Source: Rapidithrix thailandica
Lineage (GTDB): Bacteria; Bacteroidota; Bacteroidia; Cytophagales; Flammeovirgaceae
Length of the DNA: 64,000 bases
Reading direction: 5' to 3'
Assembly: GCF_039710355.1 (NCBI RefSeq)
Contig: NZ_JBDKWZ010000001.1
Coordinates: forward strand, 186,001 to 250,000
Of this stretch, positions 8,574-17,242 are shown one piece after another. How positions within the stretch are numbered: position 1 is the first letter of the stretch; every line of letters begins with the position of its first letter. The notes below the pieces were generated by a model. That model had not been told where the DNA came from. It saw only the letters and a program-made list of their open reading frames with translations, and did no database searches. A program made the translations under genes and the position numbers.

Positions 8574-8936
8574 ATGAAGATGAATTCAAAGCTACAAGAA
8601 GAAAGCCCTTTAATGGGTATTCATTGTTTGTTTAACAACCTTAAAGGGAGCGTTGATAAGTGGTTAGTAAAACTATCTCTCAAAAAGAACCGAAATAGAC
8701 TTACTTGTAAAGAGTTCAGCGAAATGGTTCATTATTTTATTGATAATGAATTATCAACTAGAGAGAGGCTCCTCTTCCAAAAACAATTGGAAAAATGTAC
8801 TGCATGTAAAGAGCAGTTTCAGGTGGAACAGGAAATCGTAAATTTGATCCGGTCCAACGTGAAGAAAAAAGAAGTCCCCATCGCTCTTGAAGAAGAAATC
8901 CGCCAAAAGGTAAAAATCTACGAACTCCTTCAGTAA
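8574..8936 (+). CDS. Anti-sigma-factor-like zinc-finger protein lacking its usual histidine
   Basis: A 120-residue cytoplasmic protein. Residues 43-82 match the pattern of ZAS-type anti-sigma domains: CKEFSEMVHYFIDNELSTRE, then LEKCTACKEQF. In the consensus H-x3-C-x2-C the histidine position holds glutamine (QLEKCTAC), but another histidine is present in VHYF and might bind metal instead. No transmembrane segment follows, so it would be a soluble anti-sigma. A partner sigma factor is normally the gene just upstream; here the upstream gene is bTHX and no sigma gene is present in the window. Two ATG codons (8574, 8580) could start it. Confidence 0.65.
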   Translation: MKMNSKLQEESPLMGIHCLFNNLKGSVDKWLVKLSLKKNRNRLTCKEFSEMVHYFIDNELSTRERLLFQKQLEKCTACKEQFQVEQEIVNLIRSNVKKKEVPIALEEEIRQKVKIYELLQ

Positions 8937-8990
8937 TCAATTCCTTCCCACAGGGTATTCCTAAAATTAATACTGTTTCTTTTGTGAAAG

Positions 8991-9031
8991 AAACCAAAAG
9001 GATGAAAAAAGGTATTTCTTCCTTTTGGTTT
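8991..9031. terminator. Bidirectional hairpin between convergent genes
   Basis: Arms AAACCAAAAGGA and TCCTTTTGGTTT enclose a short loop between the anti-sigma-like gene and the LytTR regulator, which converge here. Confidence 0.75.
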
Positions 9032-9039
9032 ATGTCTTT

Positions 9040-9777
9040 TTACAGGCTGAGGCGCTCCTTAAACTTCGCGGCCTGCCTGCGGGAAATCTCAATTTTTTGC
9101 CCGTCTTTTAGACTTACCATCAGGCCTCCATTAAACCAAGGCTCGATATTGTCGATCCACTTTAAGTTGATAATATACTTACGGCTGGCCCGGAAAAATA
9201 ATTTGTCGTCCAAACGCTCATCCAAAGCATTCAAAGAACGGTGTATAAGCGGACGGTTATTTTCAAAATACACTTTTACATAATTGCCGTCCGATTCAAA
9301 TAAACTAATGTCCAACAGTTTTACAAACCAACACTTGTCCCCGTCTTTGACAAACACCTGGTCGGTTTCCGACAACTTTTCAGTAGAGAAATTTTGGGTA
9401 GGTGCTGCTTCTTTGGATTCCACTTTTTTTCTGACTTTTTTGATGGCTTCTTCCAAGCGCCTGGGTTCAATAGGCTTTAGGAGATAGTCTAAAGCATTGA
9501 TCTCAAAAGCCTTTAAGGCAAAGTCATCGTAGGCTGTGGTAAATACCACATTGGGGGCTGATGGCAGCATTTCCAGCAAGTCAAAGCCCGTTTTTTCTGG
9601 CATTTGGATGTCGAGAAAAAGTAAATCCGGTTGATGTTTTATGATTTTTTCATAGGCTTCATCTACATTCCCAGCTTCTTCCACTACTTCGATATCATCA
9701 TATTTTTTGAGTAGTGATTTAAGTTCCAGCCTTGCCAGACGTTCATCATCGATTACTATTGCACGTAGAATATTCAT
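9040..9777 (-). CDS. LytTR-family response regulator
   Basis: A 245-residue two-domain regulator. The receiver occupies residues 1-120: the acidic pair IDDER, the phosphoacceptor aspartate in LLFLDIQMPEKTG (about residue 55) and the lysine of LLKPIEP. Residues 140-245 are a LytTR DNA-binding domain (LFESDGNYVKVYF, FFRASRKYIINL, EISRRQAAKFK). Such regulators bind direct repeats upstream of envelope or exopolysaccharide genes and are usually paired with a LytS-like histidine kinase, which is missing here. The polysaccharide export operon starts divergently at 10167, making it a plausible but unproven target. ATG 9777 is chosen because the upstream extension has no receiver homology. Confidence 0.92.
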   Translation of the reverse strand: MNILRAIVIDDERLARLELKSLLKKYDDIEVVEEAGNVDEAYEKIIKHQPDLLFLDIQMPEKTGFDLLEMLPSAPNVVFTTAYDDFALKAFEINALDYLLKPIEPRRLEEAIKKVRKKVESKEAAPTQNFSTEKLSETDQVFVKDGDKCWFVKLLDISLFESDGNYVKVYFENNRPLIHRSLNALDERLDDKLFFRASRKYIINLKWIDNIEPWFNGGLMVSLKDGQKIEISRRQAAKFKERLSL

Positions 9778-10082
9778 TGTAACTCCCATTATCTTAGGTT
9801 GAATTTGATTAAAAAAACCTGCTAAAAGAGATGTACCTTTTGGTTGACAGGCTGTATAAATCAAATGTAATGCAGTATAAAAGTAGGAGTTATTACGAGT
9901 AATTCAAAAAACTAGAGGAGCCACAAGAGGGAAAAATACAAGAGAACAAAAGTAAATCTTACAAGTTGATTAATTTCGCTTTCAAATAAGAGGAGGAAAG
10001 TTCAGATTTCATAGAAGAAATAGTTAATTTTCCGGCTTAATAAAAGTATTTTTTAATCTATATTTAGTTTTATTTGATCAAG

Positions 10083-10138
10083 TTAACTGAGAATGGATCT
10101 CCATTTGCAAGATACATACATATTTGATACTCAGTTAA
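10083..10138. promoter_or_regulatory. Spaced inverted repeat upstream of the polysaccharide export operon
   Basis: TTAACTGAG at 10083-10091 and CTCAGTTAA at 10130-10138 form a perfect 9-base inverted repeat separated by 38 bases, ending 28 bases before the start of the export gene. A near-consensus -7 box (CATATTTG) lies between the arms. It could be a regulator site or an RNA hairpin in the leader. Confidence 0.45.
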
Positions 10139-10166
10139 GCAGCTGAACTGATTTTTTGATGATCCT

Positions 10167-11021
10167 ATGGAAAAATATGCTTGTAAGCTTAACCCTACCT
10201 ATATAGTAATTTGTTTAATAGTTTTTACTTGTTCTTGTTCCCGGAAGAGTATTATTTTTCAAACGGACCAGTCAATTAATCTTGAGGCTTTTGAGAAAAC
10301 GTATTTGGATGCAAGTCGCAATTACTTGATAGAAGAAGATGATTATTTGGCAATATCCGTATATACCAATAAAGGAGAGGCTTTGATTGATCCTAATAAG
10401 GAGTTCGAAACAGGGAAACTGGGCTTGAGTACAGATGGGAATCAACAAAATCAACGGAGTCAGTCCGTGAATGACGTCAACTCGATGTATACTCAGCCGC
10501 TTTTCCGGAATGGCATGCCGCCACAGTCACATTTGGTGGATGGGCAAGGGATGGTGAACTTGCCCATGGTCGGAAAGTTGAAATTAGCGGGGCTTACTCT
10601 CAAACAAGCCGAAGAATTGTTGACAGAAGCTTATGAACAACACTACGAACAACCTTATGTGGTGATGCAGTATCTCAACAAACGGGTGACTGTAATGGGA
10701 GCGTTGGGTGATCAGGTTATTCCATTGCGGAATGAAGGAATGAATTTGCTGGAAATTCTGGCCCTGGCCGGTGACTTTCAGGAGTTAGCCAAAGCCAGTA
10801 ATATTCGTGTGCTTCGGGGAGATTTGAAAAATCCAAGTGTACAAGTAGTAGACTTGTCAAGCATTGAATCTGTAAAGTTGGCTAGCTTGACAGTCCTCCC
10901 GGGAGATGTGATATATGTAGAACCCCGTAGAAAAGTGGACATTGCTCCTTTGAAGGACTTTGCTTTTGTCGTCTCTTTGATTACAAGTGTGGCAGCCCTC
11001 TTTATACTAATTAATAAATAA
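10167..11021 (+). CDS. Wza-like polysaccharide export outer-membrane protein
   Basis: A 284-residue exported protein. The N-terminus carries a hydrophobic segment ending in VFTCSC, a plausible lipobox. Residues 45-175 match the poly-export domain (NYLIEEDDYLAISVYT, VNLPMVGKLKLAGLTLKQAEELL, YVVMQYLNKRVTVMGAL), and residues 175-255 an SLBB domain (MNLLEILALAGDF, VLPGDVIYVEP). A C-terminal hydrophobic helix (FAFVVSLITSVAALFILI) would cross the outer membrane as in Wza. It forms the secretion channel for exopolysaccharide. The next gene starts on the base after its stop codon, so the two form an operon with the Wzc-like kinase. No glycosyltransferase genes lie nearby. Confidence 0.88.
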   Translation: MEKYACKLNPTYIVICLIVFTCSCSRKSIIFQTDQSINLEAFEKTYLDASRNYLIEEDDYLAISVYTNKGEALIDPNKEFETGKLGLSTDGNQQNQRSQSVNDVNSMYTQPLFRNGMPPQSHLVDGQGMVNLPMVGKLKLAGLTLKQAEELLTEAYEQHYEQPYVVMQYLNKRVTVMGALGDQVIPLRNEGMNLLEILALAGDFQELAKASNIRVLRGDLKNPSVQVVDLSSIESVKLASLTVLPGDVIYVEPRRKVDIAPLKDFAFVVSLITSVAALFILINK

Positions 11022-13418
11022 ATGACGGAGTACTTGAACCCTCAATTGAAAATACAAGCTAAAAAAGAGGTCAACTTACTCAGTGAGTTTGACCTGGAGA
11101 GGCTATTGTATGTACTTCGTAAAAGCCTGCCTTTCATTTTCTTAATTATCTTATTTTCCGGTTTAGGTACCTTTTTGTTTCTTCGTTGGAGTAAACCGGT
11201 ATACCAGGCAGAATCTCGGATCAAGTTGGAGTTTAAGAGCTCTTCTGACTTATTGCAATTGGAAGTGGGCATGTTTCAGGAAGGGATTGATGCGATTAAC
11301 CTGGCCGGGGAAATGCAATTACTCAAGTCTAACTCCATTTATGATGGGGTGATTGACTCCCTAAACCTGTATGTTAGTTATTTTGTACAGGGAGATCTGT
11401 TAAGTGATGAACGCTTTCAAAGCACTCCTTTCACCGTAGAGTACCGTTATGCGAATCCGGATATGCAGGATCGCAATATTCTTGTGAAAATCATTAATGA
11501 AGATCAATTTCGCCTTAGCCTGGATTCGGAAAATCCCGAAGAAGCCCCAGTATATACCTTTAGTGAATTGATTGAGAGGCCAGGGTTAAAAGTGAGAATC
11601 TTGAAAAATGGCTCCTTGCAAGAAAAAGACTTAAATGAAAACTTTTACTTTGTCATCAACAGTAAGGCAAATTTATATAAGTATTTCGATCAAAACCTGG
11701 AAGTAGCTATTGACAACAGAGGTGCGAATACCCTGCGGATTTCTTTTCAGGATCACAACAGGACAAAGGCAATTGACATTGTTCGCGCATTGAACCAAAA
11801 CTATTTGGTGAAAACCATTGATAATAAAAACCGGGTATACGAGCAGTCGCTGAATTATTTGAATGCACAATTGCAGATTACCCGCGATACCTTAGACCGG
11901 TTTGAGAAAGCTTTGGAAAGGTACTCCCGGATGAACAAAATCACGATAAAAGAGGACGTGAGTCAGGTGATGGAGCGTATACGGGAGTATGAAGATGCAA
12001 AGTTGGAGTTGCGGATGGATTTGGAGAATTATGAAAAAATAGAGCAGTTGATCAAATCAGACTCCAACACCGTTTACTTAACTGCCATTGCCTCCCTCAT
12101 TGGCAATACAAAACTCAACGAGTTATTGGACCAACTCTATAAGGCAGAACAAGATTTTTTCCGTTTGAAGGGGGCATATAAAGAGTCAACATTTGCCTTT
12201 CAACAAAGGAAAAAGGCGATCAATAATTCCAAACTGGAGCTCTATGAAATCATTCGCTTACAAAAGAATTTTATCAATAAACAAATAGACGAAATCCGAG
12301 GGGAAATAGGGCGTTTACAGGCTTCTTTGTATCAAAATGATCAGGAAGATAACGATTTTAAGAAACTCACCAAGAGTTATGAAATTTACGAAGAAATCTC
12401 CAATATTATTTCAACAAAATTGATTGAAATTGGGATGGCTAAAGCAGGTACGGTACCTAATTTCCAAGTGTTGGACGAGGCCAATGCCTCTAGTGTTCCT
12501 ATCTATCCGGTGCCCGTTATCATTTATGCCATAGGAGTGGTGGTCGCCATGTTTATGTCTGTCGGATTAGTGCTGTTACGGTATTTTATGCAAAATAAAA
12601 TTACCCGGGTGAAGGAGTTGGAGAAATTGATTGAAGCGCCTATTTTGGGGGTGGTACCTTCCTACCGAAAGCCAATGGAGTATTCCCAATTAGTAGTAGG
12701 GCTTAACCCAAAGTCGTCCATGAGTGAGTCGTTCCGTTCATTGCGTACCAACTTGGATTTCTTTTCAACCAAACATAAACAGCGTTTGATCTCGGTGACT
12801 TCGACTGTGAGTGGGGAAGGAAAAACCTTTGTAACCCTCAATCTGGCCGGTGTAATAGCCATGTCTGAAATGAAAGTAATTGTGGTGGACCTTGACTTGC
12901 GAAAACCAAAAGTGCATTTGGCTTTTAATCATTCGAATGTGGAGGGGGTGTCATCGGTGATCATTGGCAAATCCACTTTAGACAAGTGTATCCAAAAGGC
13001 TTCCATTCCTTCTTTATATTATCTGACTGCCGGGCCTTTACCGCCCAATCCTTCGGAACTGATTATGTCATCGAGGTTTGAGGATATGGTAACCGAGCTA
13101 AAAGAGCAGTTTGATGTGATCATATTCGATACACCTCCCGTAGGAATTGTGACAGACGGATTTATCATTATGAATAAAGTGGATTTACCGCTTTACGTAG
13201 TTCGGGCCGAATATTCGAAGCAAACATATGCAAATAGTATAAATGACCTTTATCATTCCAAAAATATCCGGCACCTGTCAGTGATCCTCAACGATGTAAG
13301 TCTTAATTCTCAATACGGCCAATATGCCTACGGGTATGAAGGAGCAAATGGCTATTATGAGGACCCCCCGGAGATGACCAGTTTATGGCAACGCATAAGG
13401 AAGAAAGTAATACAGTGA
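11022..13418 (+). CDS. Wzc-like polysaccharide co-polymerase with BY-kinase domain
   Basis: A 798-residue inner-membrane protein. A Wzz-type chain-length domain follows the first membrane helix (about residues 33-54), a long periplasmic coiled-coil region covers about 260-470, and a second membrane helix lies near 490-515. The cytoplasmic tyrosine kinase domain holds Walker A TVSGEGKTFV, Walker A' VVDLDLRKPK and Walker B VIIFDTPPV. The tail has a tyrosine cluster (YGQYAYGY, GYYED) that is the autophosphorylation site in this family. The phosphorylation cycle controls polymer length and export together with the Wza-like channel and the phosphatase encoded at 13595. Both kinase and Wzz parts are in one chain, as in Gram-negative bacteria. 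Confidence 0.93.
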   Translation: MTEYLNPQLKIQAKKEVNLLSEFDLERLLYVLRKSLPFIFLIILFSGLGTFLFLRWSKPVYQAESRIKLEFKSSSDLLQLEVGMFQEGIDAINLAGEMQLLKSNSIYDGVIDSLNLYVSYFVQGDLLSDERFQSTPFTVEYRYANPDMQDRNILVKIINEDQFRLSLDSENPEEAPVYTFSELIERPGLKVRILKNGSLQEKDLNENFYFVINSKANLYKYFDQNLEVAIDNRGANTLRISFQDHNRTKAIDIVRALNQNYLVKTIDNKNRVYEQSLNYLNAQLQITRDTLDRFEKALERYSRMNKITIKEDVSQVMERIREYEDAKLELRMDLENYEKIEQLIKSDSNTVYLTAIASLIGNTKLNELLDQLYKAEQDFFRLKGAYKESTFAFQQRKKAINNSKLELYEIIRLQKNFINKQIDEIRGEIGRLQASLYQNDQEDNDFKKLTKSYEIYEEISNIISTKLIEIGMAKAGTVPNFQVLDEANASSVPIYPVPVIIYAIGVVVAMFMSVGLVLLRYFMQNKITRVKELEKLIEAPILGVVPSYRKPMEYSQLVVGLNPKSSMSESFRSLRTNLDFFSTKHKQRLISVTSTVSGEGKTFVTLNLAGVIAMSEMKVIVVDLDLRKPKVHLAFNHSNVEGVSSVIIGKSTLDKCIQKASIPSLYYLTAGPLPPNPSELIMSSRFEDMVTELKEQFDVIIFDTPPVGIVTDGFIIMNKVDLPLYVVRAEYSKQTYANSINDLYHSKNIRHLSVILNDVSLNSQYGQYAYGYEGANGYYEDPPEMTSLWQRIRKKVIQ

Positions 13419-13594
13419 GGGATTTACCATTTTGTTTGGTAATTTGGAACAGGCTATTACTCAAGAAAGTCTTACTTTAAGATTGAAAATTCAGCTTCTA
13501 CAAGTAGGCATCCACAGGAGGTTCATCAAGGAAAAGAGCAGTTTGAAAAGTGGAAAAGAAAATGTGGAACTGTTATTTGAAAATGCAATAATTT

Positions 13595-14341
13595 ATGTTT
13601 GGAATATTTAGTAAAAAGAAAAAAAAGCAAACGATCGATCCTGAAGCAATACAACCTTTAACGGTCGATATACACTCTCATTTGCTTCCGGGCTTGGATG
13701 ATGGTGCTGCTACGATGGACGAAACCCTGACGATGATCCGGGAATTTGTGCGCTTAGGGTATCGGAAATTGGTTACCACTCCTCATGTAATGGGGGATTT
13801 TTATACCAATACCAAAGAGGATATCCTGAGTAAATTGGCCGAGGTAAAAACCCGCCTGAAAGAAGAACAGATTGATATTGAATTGGAAGCAGCTGCGGAG
13901 TACTATTTGGACGAGAGCCTGATTGAAAAATTACAAAAGGAAGAACCACTTTTAACTTTTGGGGATAAATACTTGTTGTTCGAAACTTCGTATATGAATG
14001 CCAGTTCTTTTCTGAAAGAAGCGGTATTTATGATGCAAACTCAAGGATACAAACCGGTGATGGCTCATCCGGAGCGTTATGTATATTTGTTTAATGCTTA
14101 CGAAGAATTGACAGAATTAAGTAAGATGAATGTCTTGCTACAAATCAATGCCAATTCACTTTTCGGGTATTACTCCAAAGCTTCTCAAAAGCAGGCCGAA
14201 CGGCTGATTGATGACGGCTTAGTCGCTTTTGTAGGATCGGATTGTCACAAAATCAAACACTTAAATACACTTGCCGAAGGACGGGACGAGTATTACTTCC
14301 GCAAAGTATTAACCCAATCCGTCTTGAATAATACTTTGTGA
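13595..14341 (+). CDS. CpsB/YwqE-type tyrosine-protein phosphatase (PHP fold)
   Basis: A 248-residue cytoplasmic metal-dependent phosphatase. The PHP metal ligands are all visible: DIHSHLLPGLDDGA (HxH, residues 26-39), TTPHVMGDFY, the acidic residue in FETSYM, MAHPERYVY and GSDCHKIKHL. Members of this family remove phosphate from the tyrosine tail of Wzc/CpsD kinases. A lysine cluster at residues 6-11 is unusual and may guide it to the membrane. It lies 176 bases after the kinase gene and is likely regulated with it, completing the export, kinase and phosphatase triad. ATG 13595 gives the expected start. Confidence 0.92.
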   Translation: MFGIFSKKKKKQTIDPEAIQPLTVDIHSHLLPGLDDGAATMDETLTMIREFVRLGYRKLVTTPHVMGDFYTNTKEDILSKLAEVKTRLKEEQIDIELEAAAEYYLDESLIEKLQKEEPLLTFGDKYLLFETSYMNASSFLKEAVFMMQTQGYKPVMAHPERYVYLFNAYEELTELSKMNVLLQINANSLFGYYSKASQKQAERLIDDGLVAFVGSDCHKIKHLNTLAEGRDEYYFRKVLTQSVLNNTL

Positions 14342-14401
14342 GCCTCTGTCTACCCAAAAAGGGTAGAGCACATATTCAACAAACAGACACATTAACAGAT
14401 A

Positions 14402-15472
14402 ATGAAATATTTAATCACAGGAGCCACTGGGGTAGTCGGGGGGCATATCGCCCGGGCATTGGTGCAAGCGGGAAAACAAGTAAAAGCCTTAAAAAGAAAG
14501 AACAGTGATACCAGCCAGATGCAAGACATCACTTCAAAAATCGAATGGGTAGAAGGGGATATTTTGGACGTGTTTTCCTTGGAAGATGCCCTGAAAGACA
14601 TTGATTATGTGATTCATGCTGCTGCTGTGGTGTCATTTTCCGGAAAGCAAGTACAACAAATGTTTAAAATAAATGTAGAAGGTACTGCCAATCTGGTCAA
14701 TGCTTGTTTACAAGCAAAAGTGAAAAAGCTCTGCCATATTAGTTCTGTAGCCGCGATCGGAAGAAATAAACAAGAGGAAATGATTAACGAGACGACCAAA
14801 TGGGTCAACTCGGAAAATAACTCAAAATACGGAATCAGTAAATATCAGGCCGAACAAGAGGTGTGGAGAGGGATGGCTGAGGGGCTGGATGTATTGGTCG
14901 TCAATCCTTCTATCGTATTAGCTACCGGGGATTGGAACCGAAGTAGTTTGCAGATTCTCAAGTATGTGAAAGAGGGGAAAAAATATTACCCCTCAGGCTC
15001 TCTTAATTATGTGGATGTGCGTGATATTGCAGAAGTAGTGGTGAAGTTATTAGACTCGGAAGTCAGCAACGAACGCTTTATTCTTAACGCTCAAAGTATT
15101 AAATACCGGGATATTTTCCGCCAAATAGCCCAAAAACTAAACGTCCCGGCTCCTACCACCGAAGTTAAACGATGGCAAGGGTTGGTCTTGTGCCGTCTTG
15201 CCGCCCTCATGGCTTTCTTTTCCGGAAAAGCTCCCTTGATCACTAAAGAAACGGTCAACTCCTCCACAAGTAATTTTGTTTATGATAGTAGTAAGGTGNN
15301 NNNNNNNNNNNNNNNNNNNNNNNNNNNNNNNNNNNNNNNNNNNNNNNNNNNNNNNNNNNNNNNNNNNNNNNNNNNNNNNNNNNNNNNNNNNNNNNNNNGT
15401 CAATATCTCAATTTTGAATTCCGGAACTTGAACGCAACGTTGGATTGGGTATGTACCCATATGAAAGAATAA
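14402..15472 (+). CDS. NAD(P)-dependent epimerase/dehydratase (dihydroflavonol-reductase-like), interrupted by an assembly gap
   Basis: An extended SDR. Visible are the cofactor loop ITGATGVVGGHIARAL at residues 5-20, the segment VIHAAAVVSF, the catalytic pair NSKYGISKYQAE (YxxxK) near residue 140 and NPSIVLATGDW. Residues 300-333 are unknown because of 100 N at 15299-15398. The frame on both sides is the same if the gap is truly 100 bases (or that length plus a multiple of three), giving 356 residues, close to the family norm. The substrate may be a nucleotide sugar or a lipid-linked ketone. It follows the polysaccharide module by 60 bases, but its part in that pathway is only suggested by position. 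Confidence 0.85.
   Translation: MKYLITGATGVVGGHIARALVQAGKQVKALKRKNSDTSQMQDITSKIEWVEGDILDVFSLEDALKDIDYVIHAAAVVSFSGKQVQQMFKINVEGTANLVNACLQAKVKKLCHISSVAAIGRNKQEEMINETTKWVNSENNSKYGISKYQAEQEVWRGMAEGLDVLVVNPSIVLATGDWNRSSLQILKYVKEGKKYYPSGSLNYVDVRDIAEVVVKLLDSEVSNERFILNAQSIKYRDIFRQIAQKLNVPAPTTEVKRWQGLVLCRLAALMAFFSGKAPLITKETVNSSTSNFVYDSSKVXXXXXXXXXXXXXXXXXXXXXXXXXXXXXXXXXXQYLNFEFRNLNATLDWVCTHMKE
15299..15398. other. Assembly gap of 100 N inside the SDR gene
   Basis: Exactly 100 N, the usual placeholder for a gap of unknown length. It hides part of the C-terminal substrate-binding domain of the dehydratase. Confidence 0.99.
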
Positions 15473-15712
15473 CCGAAGGCCTTTGAAAAAATGAAAGTGT
15501 ATTCTTAATAGAGGTTGGTCCTGATTTAAGGGCATTTTAGCCGAAAGAAGCTCATACACCTGTCAGTCTAGTGAAGGGGGCTTCGGAAACAATCCCTCTC
15601 TCCGCTAGTGATTTGTGTAGAATCTTGATTATTTTTGCAGCGCTAAACCCAGGATTTTTGAATACATCAGGTTCTTGCTGGTTTAGTAAAATCATAACCA
15701 ATAACATTGTTG

Positions 15713-17110
15713 ATGGCGGATAACTTTAGAAGAGAAAAAGGTTTGGAAGAGGCGATAAAGCAGTTTGAAGAGATGCTTGCATCTAATCAATCTGTATATT
15801 TTGAACTCAATACTTTTGAAGAAATGATTGAGTATCTGTTTCAGACGGACCGCTTGGAAGTGGCCTTACAAGCGTGCGATGTTGCCACGGGTCTCTATCC
15901 TTTTTCTACAGATTTGCTCGTGATCAAAGCCAAAATTCTGCTTTCCATGACAGAGTTTGAAAAGGCTATGGAAACGCTCGAGCAAGCGGAAGTTCGTCAG
16001 CCGGAAGATTTTGAAATCCTGTTTTGCAAAGGCAATCTTTTTACCGTTTTGGGAGATTATCAGCAAGCGGTAGACTATTTTCAATTAGCCATTCCCAAAG
16101 CCGAAGACCAAGTAGATGTGCTGTATCAGGCCGGTTTGGTATTGCAAACGGCCGAGCAGTTTGAATTGGCCGTAATCTTTTACGAGCAAGCATTGGAACT
16201 GGAGTTAGGCTTTGAAGAAGTAGTTCATGAACATGCCTTTTGTAAGGAAATGATCGGTATGTTGCCTTCCTGTATCGATTTCTACCAAGAATATATAGAC
16301 AAAAATCCCTATAATGCACCCGCCTGGAATAACTTGGGTGTCATCTATGCCAAACTAAATTACAGCAAAGAAGCCTTTGAAGCCTTTGAATACGCCACTT
16401 TGGTCGATGAAAATTATGCGGCAGGGCACTTTAATTTGGGGAATGCGTATTTTGACGTGGGGAAATTTGAAGAGGCCTATGAGTCTTTTCGTAAAACGGT
16501 GGAGTTAGAAGGGCCTTCGCCCGAGGTATATTGCTGCCTGGGCATGAGTAAAGAAAAGGCCGGAGACCTTTCCAATGCCATACGCTATTACAAATGCACC
16601 TTAGAGTTGGATAAAGAAAATGACGAAGCCTATTTCGGCTTGGGTAATTGTTTGCAAGCCCAAGGCAAATGGCTGTCTGCCGTTCATTTTCTGAATAAAG
16701 CAACTTCCTACAACCAGGAAAATGACCTGTATTGGTTGGCACTAGCCAATGCCGAATACCAACTGGGCAATGCTCAAGCGGCCTTGGAAGCTTACGAAAG
16801 TGCCAGTAAAATCAATCCGTATAACCCGGAGGTCTGGTTAAAATGGTCGGAAATCTATTTTCGCGATGCCAATTATCCCTTGGCTTTGGCCATCATACGC
16901 GATGGCCTGGAAGAACTGCCTGAGAATGCCGATTTGGTCTATAGAATTGGTGCTTATTATTTGGCCAGCGGTCATTTGGAACATGCTTGTCATTATCTAG
17001 AGACAGGCCTGTTATTAGACCATGACAAACATACGCAACTGTATGAATTTTTTACAGATATCGAAATGCAGAAAACGATTTATAAAATCATAAAGCAATT
17101 AAAAGCCTAG
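15713..17110 (+). CDS. Tetratricopeptide-repeat protein, cytoplasmic
   Basis: A 465-residue protein made almost wholly of TPR units, for example AWNNLGVIYAKLNYSKEAFEAFEYA, HFNLGNAYFDVGKFEEAYESFRK and YFGLGNCLQAQGKWLSAVHFLNKA. I count roughly eleven or twelve helical pairs. There is no signal peptide or catalytic domain, so it is probably a scaffold for protein-protein contacts. Two TTG codons directly upstream are in frame, but ATG 15713 is preferred. It is followed by 130 bases and then the phosphosulfolactate synthase gene on the same strand. I recall similar genes next to ComA in other Bacteroidota, but the significance is unknown. Confidence 0.85.
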   Translation: MADNFRREKGLEEAIKQFEEMLASNQSVYFELNTFEEMIEYLFQTDRLEVALQACDVATGLYPFSTDLLVIKAKILLSMTEFEKAMETLEQAEVRQPEDFEILFCKGNLFTVLGDYQQAVDYFQLAIPKAEDQVDVLYQAGLVLQTAEQFELAVIFYEQALELELGFEEVVHEHAFCKEMIGMLPSCIDFYQEYIDKNPYNAPAWNNLGVIYAKLNYSKEAFEAFEYATLVDENYAAGHFNLGNAYFDVGKFEEAYESFRKTVELEGPSPEVYCCLGMSKEKAGDLSNAIRYYKCTLELDKENDEAYFGLGNCLQAQGKWLSAVHFLNKATSYNQENDLYWLALANAEYQLGNAQAALEAYESASKINPYNPEVWLKWSEIYFRDANYPLALAIIRDGLEELPENADLVYRIGAYYLASGHLEHACHYLETGLLLDHDKHTQLYEFFTDIEMQKTIYKIIKQLKA

Positions 17111-17242
17111 ATATGGAACAAGTGGAATTGGCGTCAAGTGACGGACAATATACTTGTGGTGTATCTGGTATTGCATAACATCATGCTATAAGGCTATCGA
17201 GGTAGTTGGATATGTGATTCAAATTTTTACCAATTTTGTACT

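Noticed and set aside
17113..17178. A 21-codon frame between the TPR and comA genes
   Set aside because: Too short to judge and without similarity to known leader peptides.
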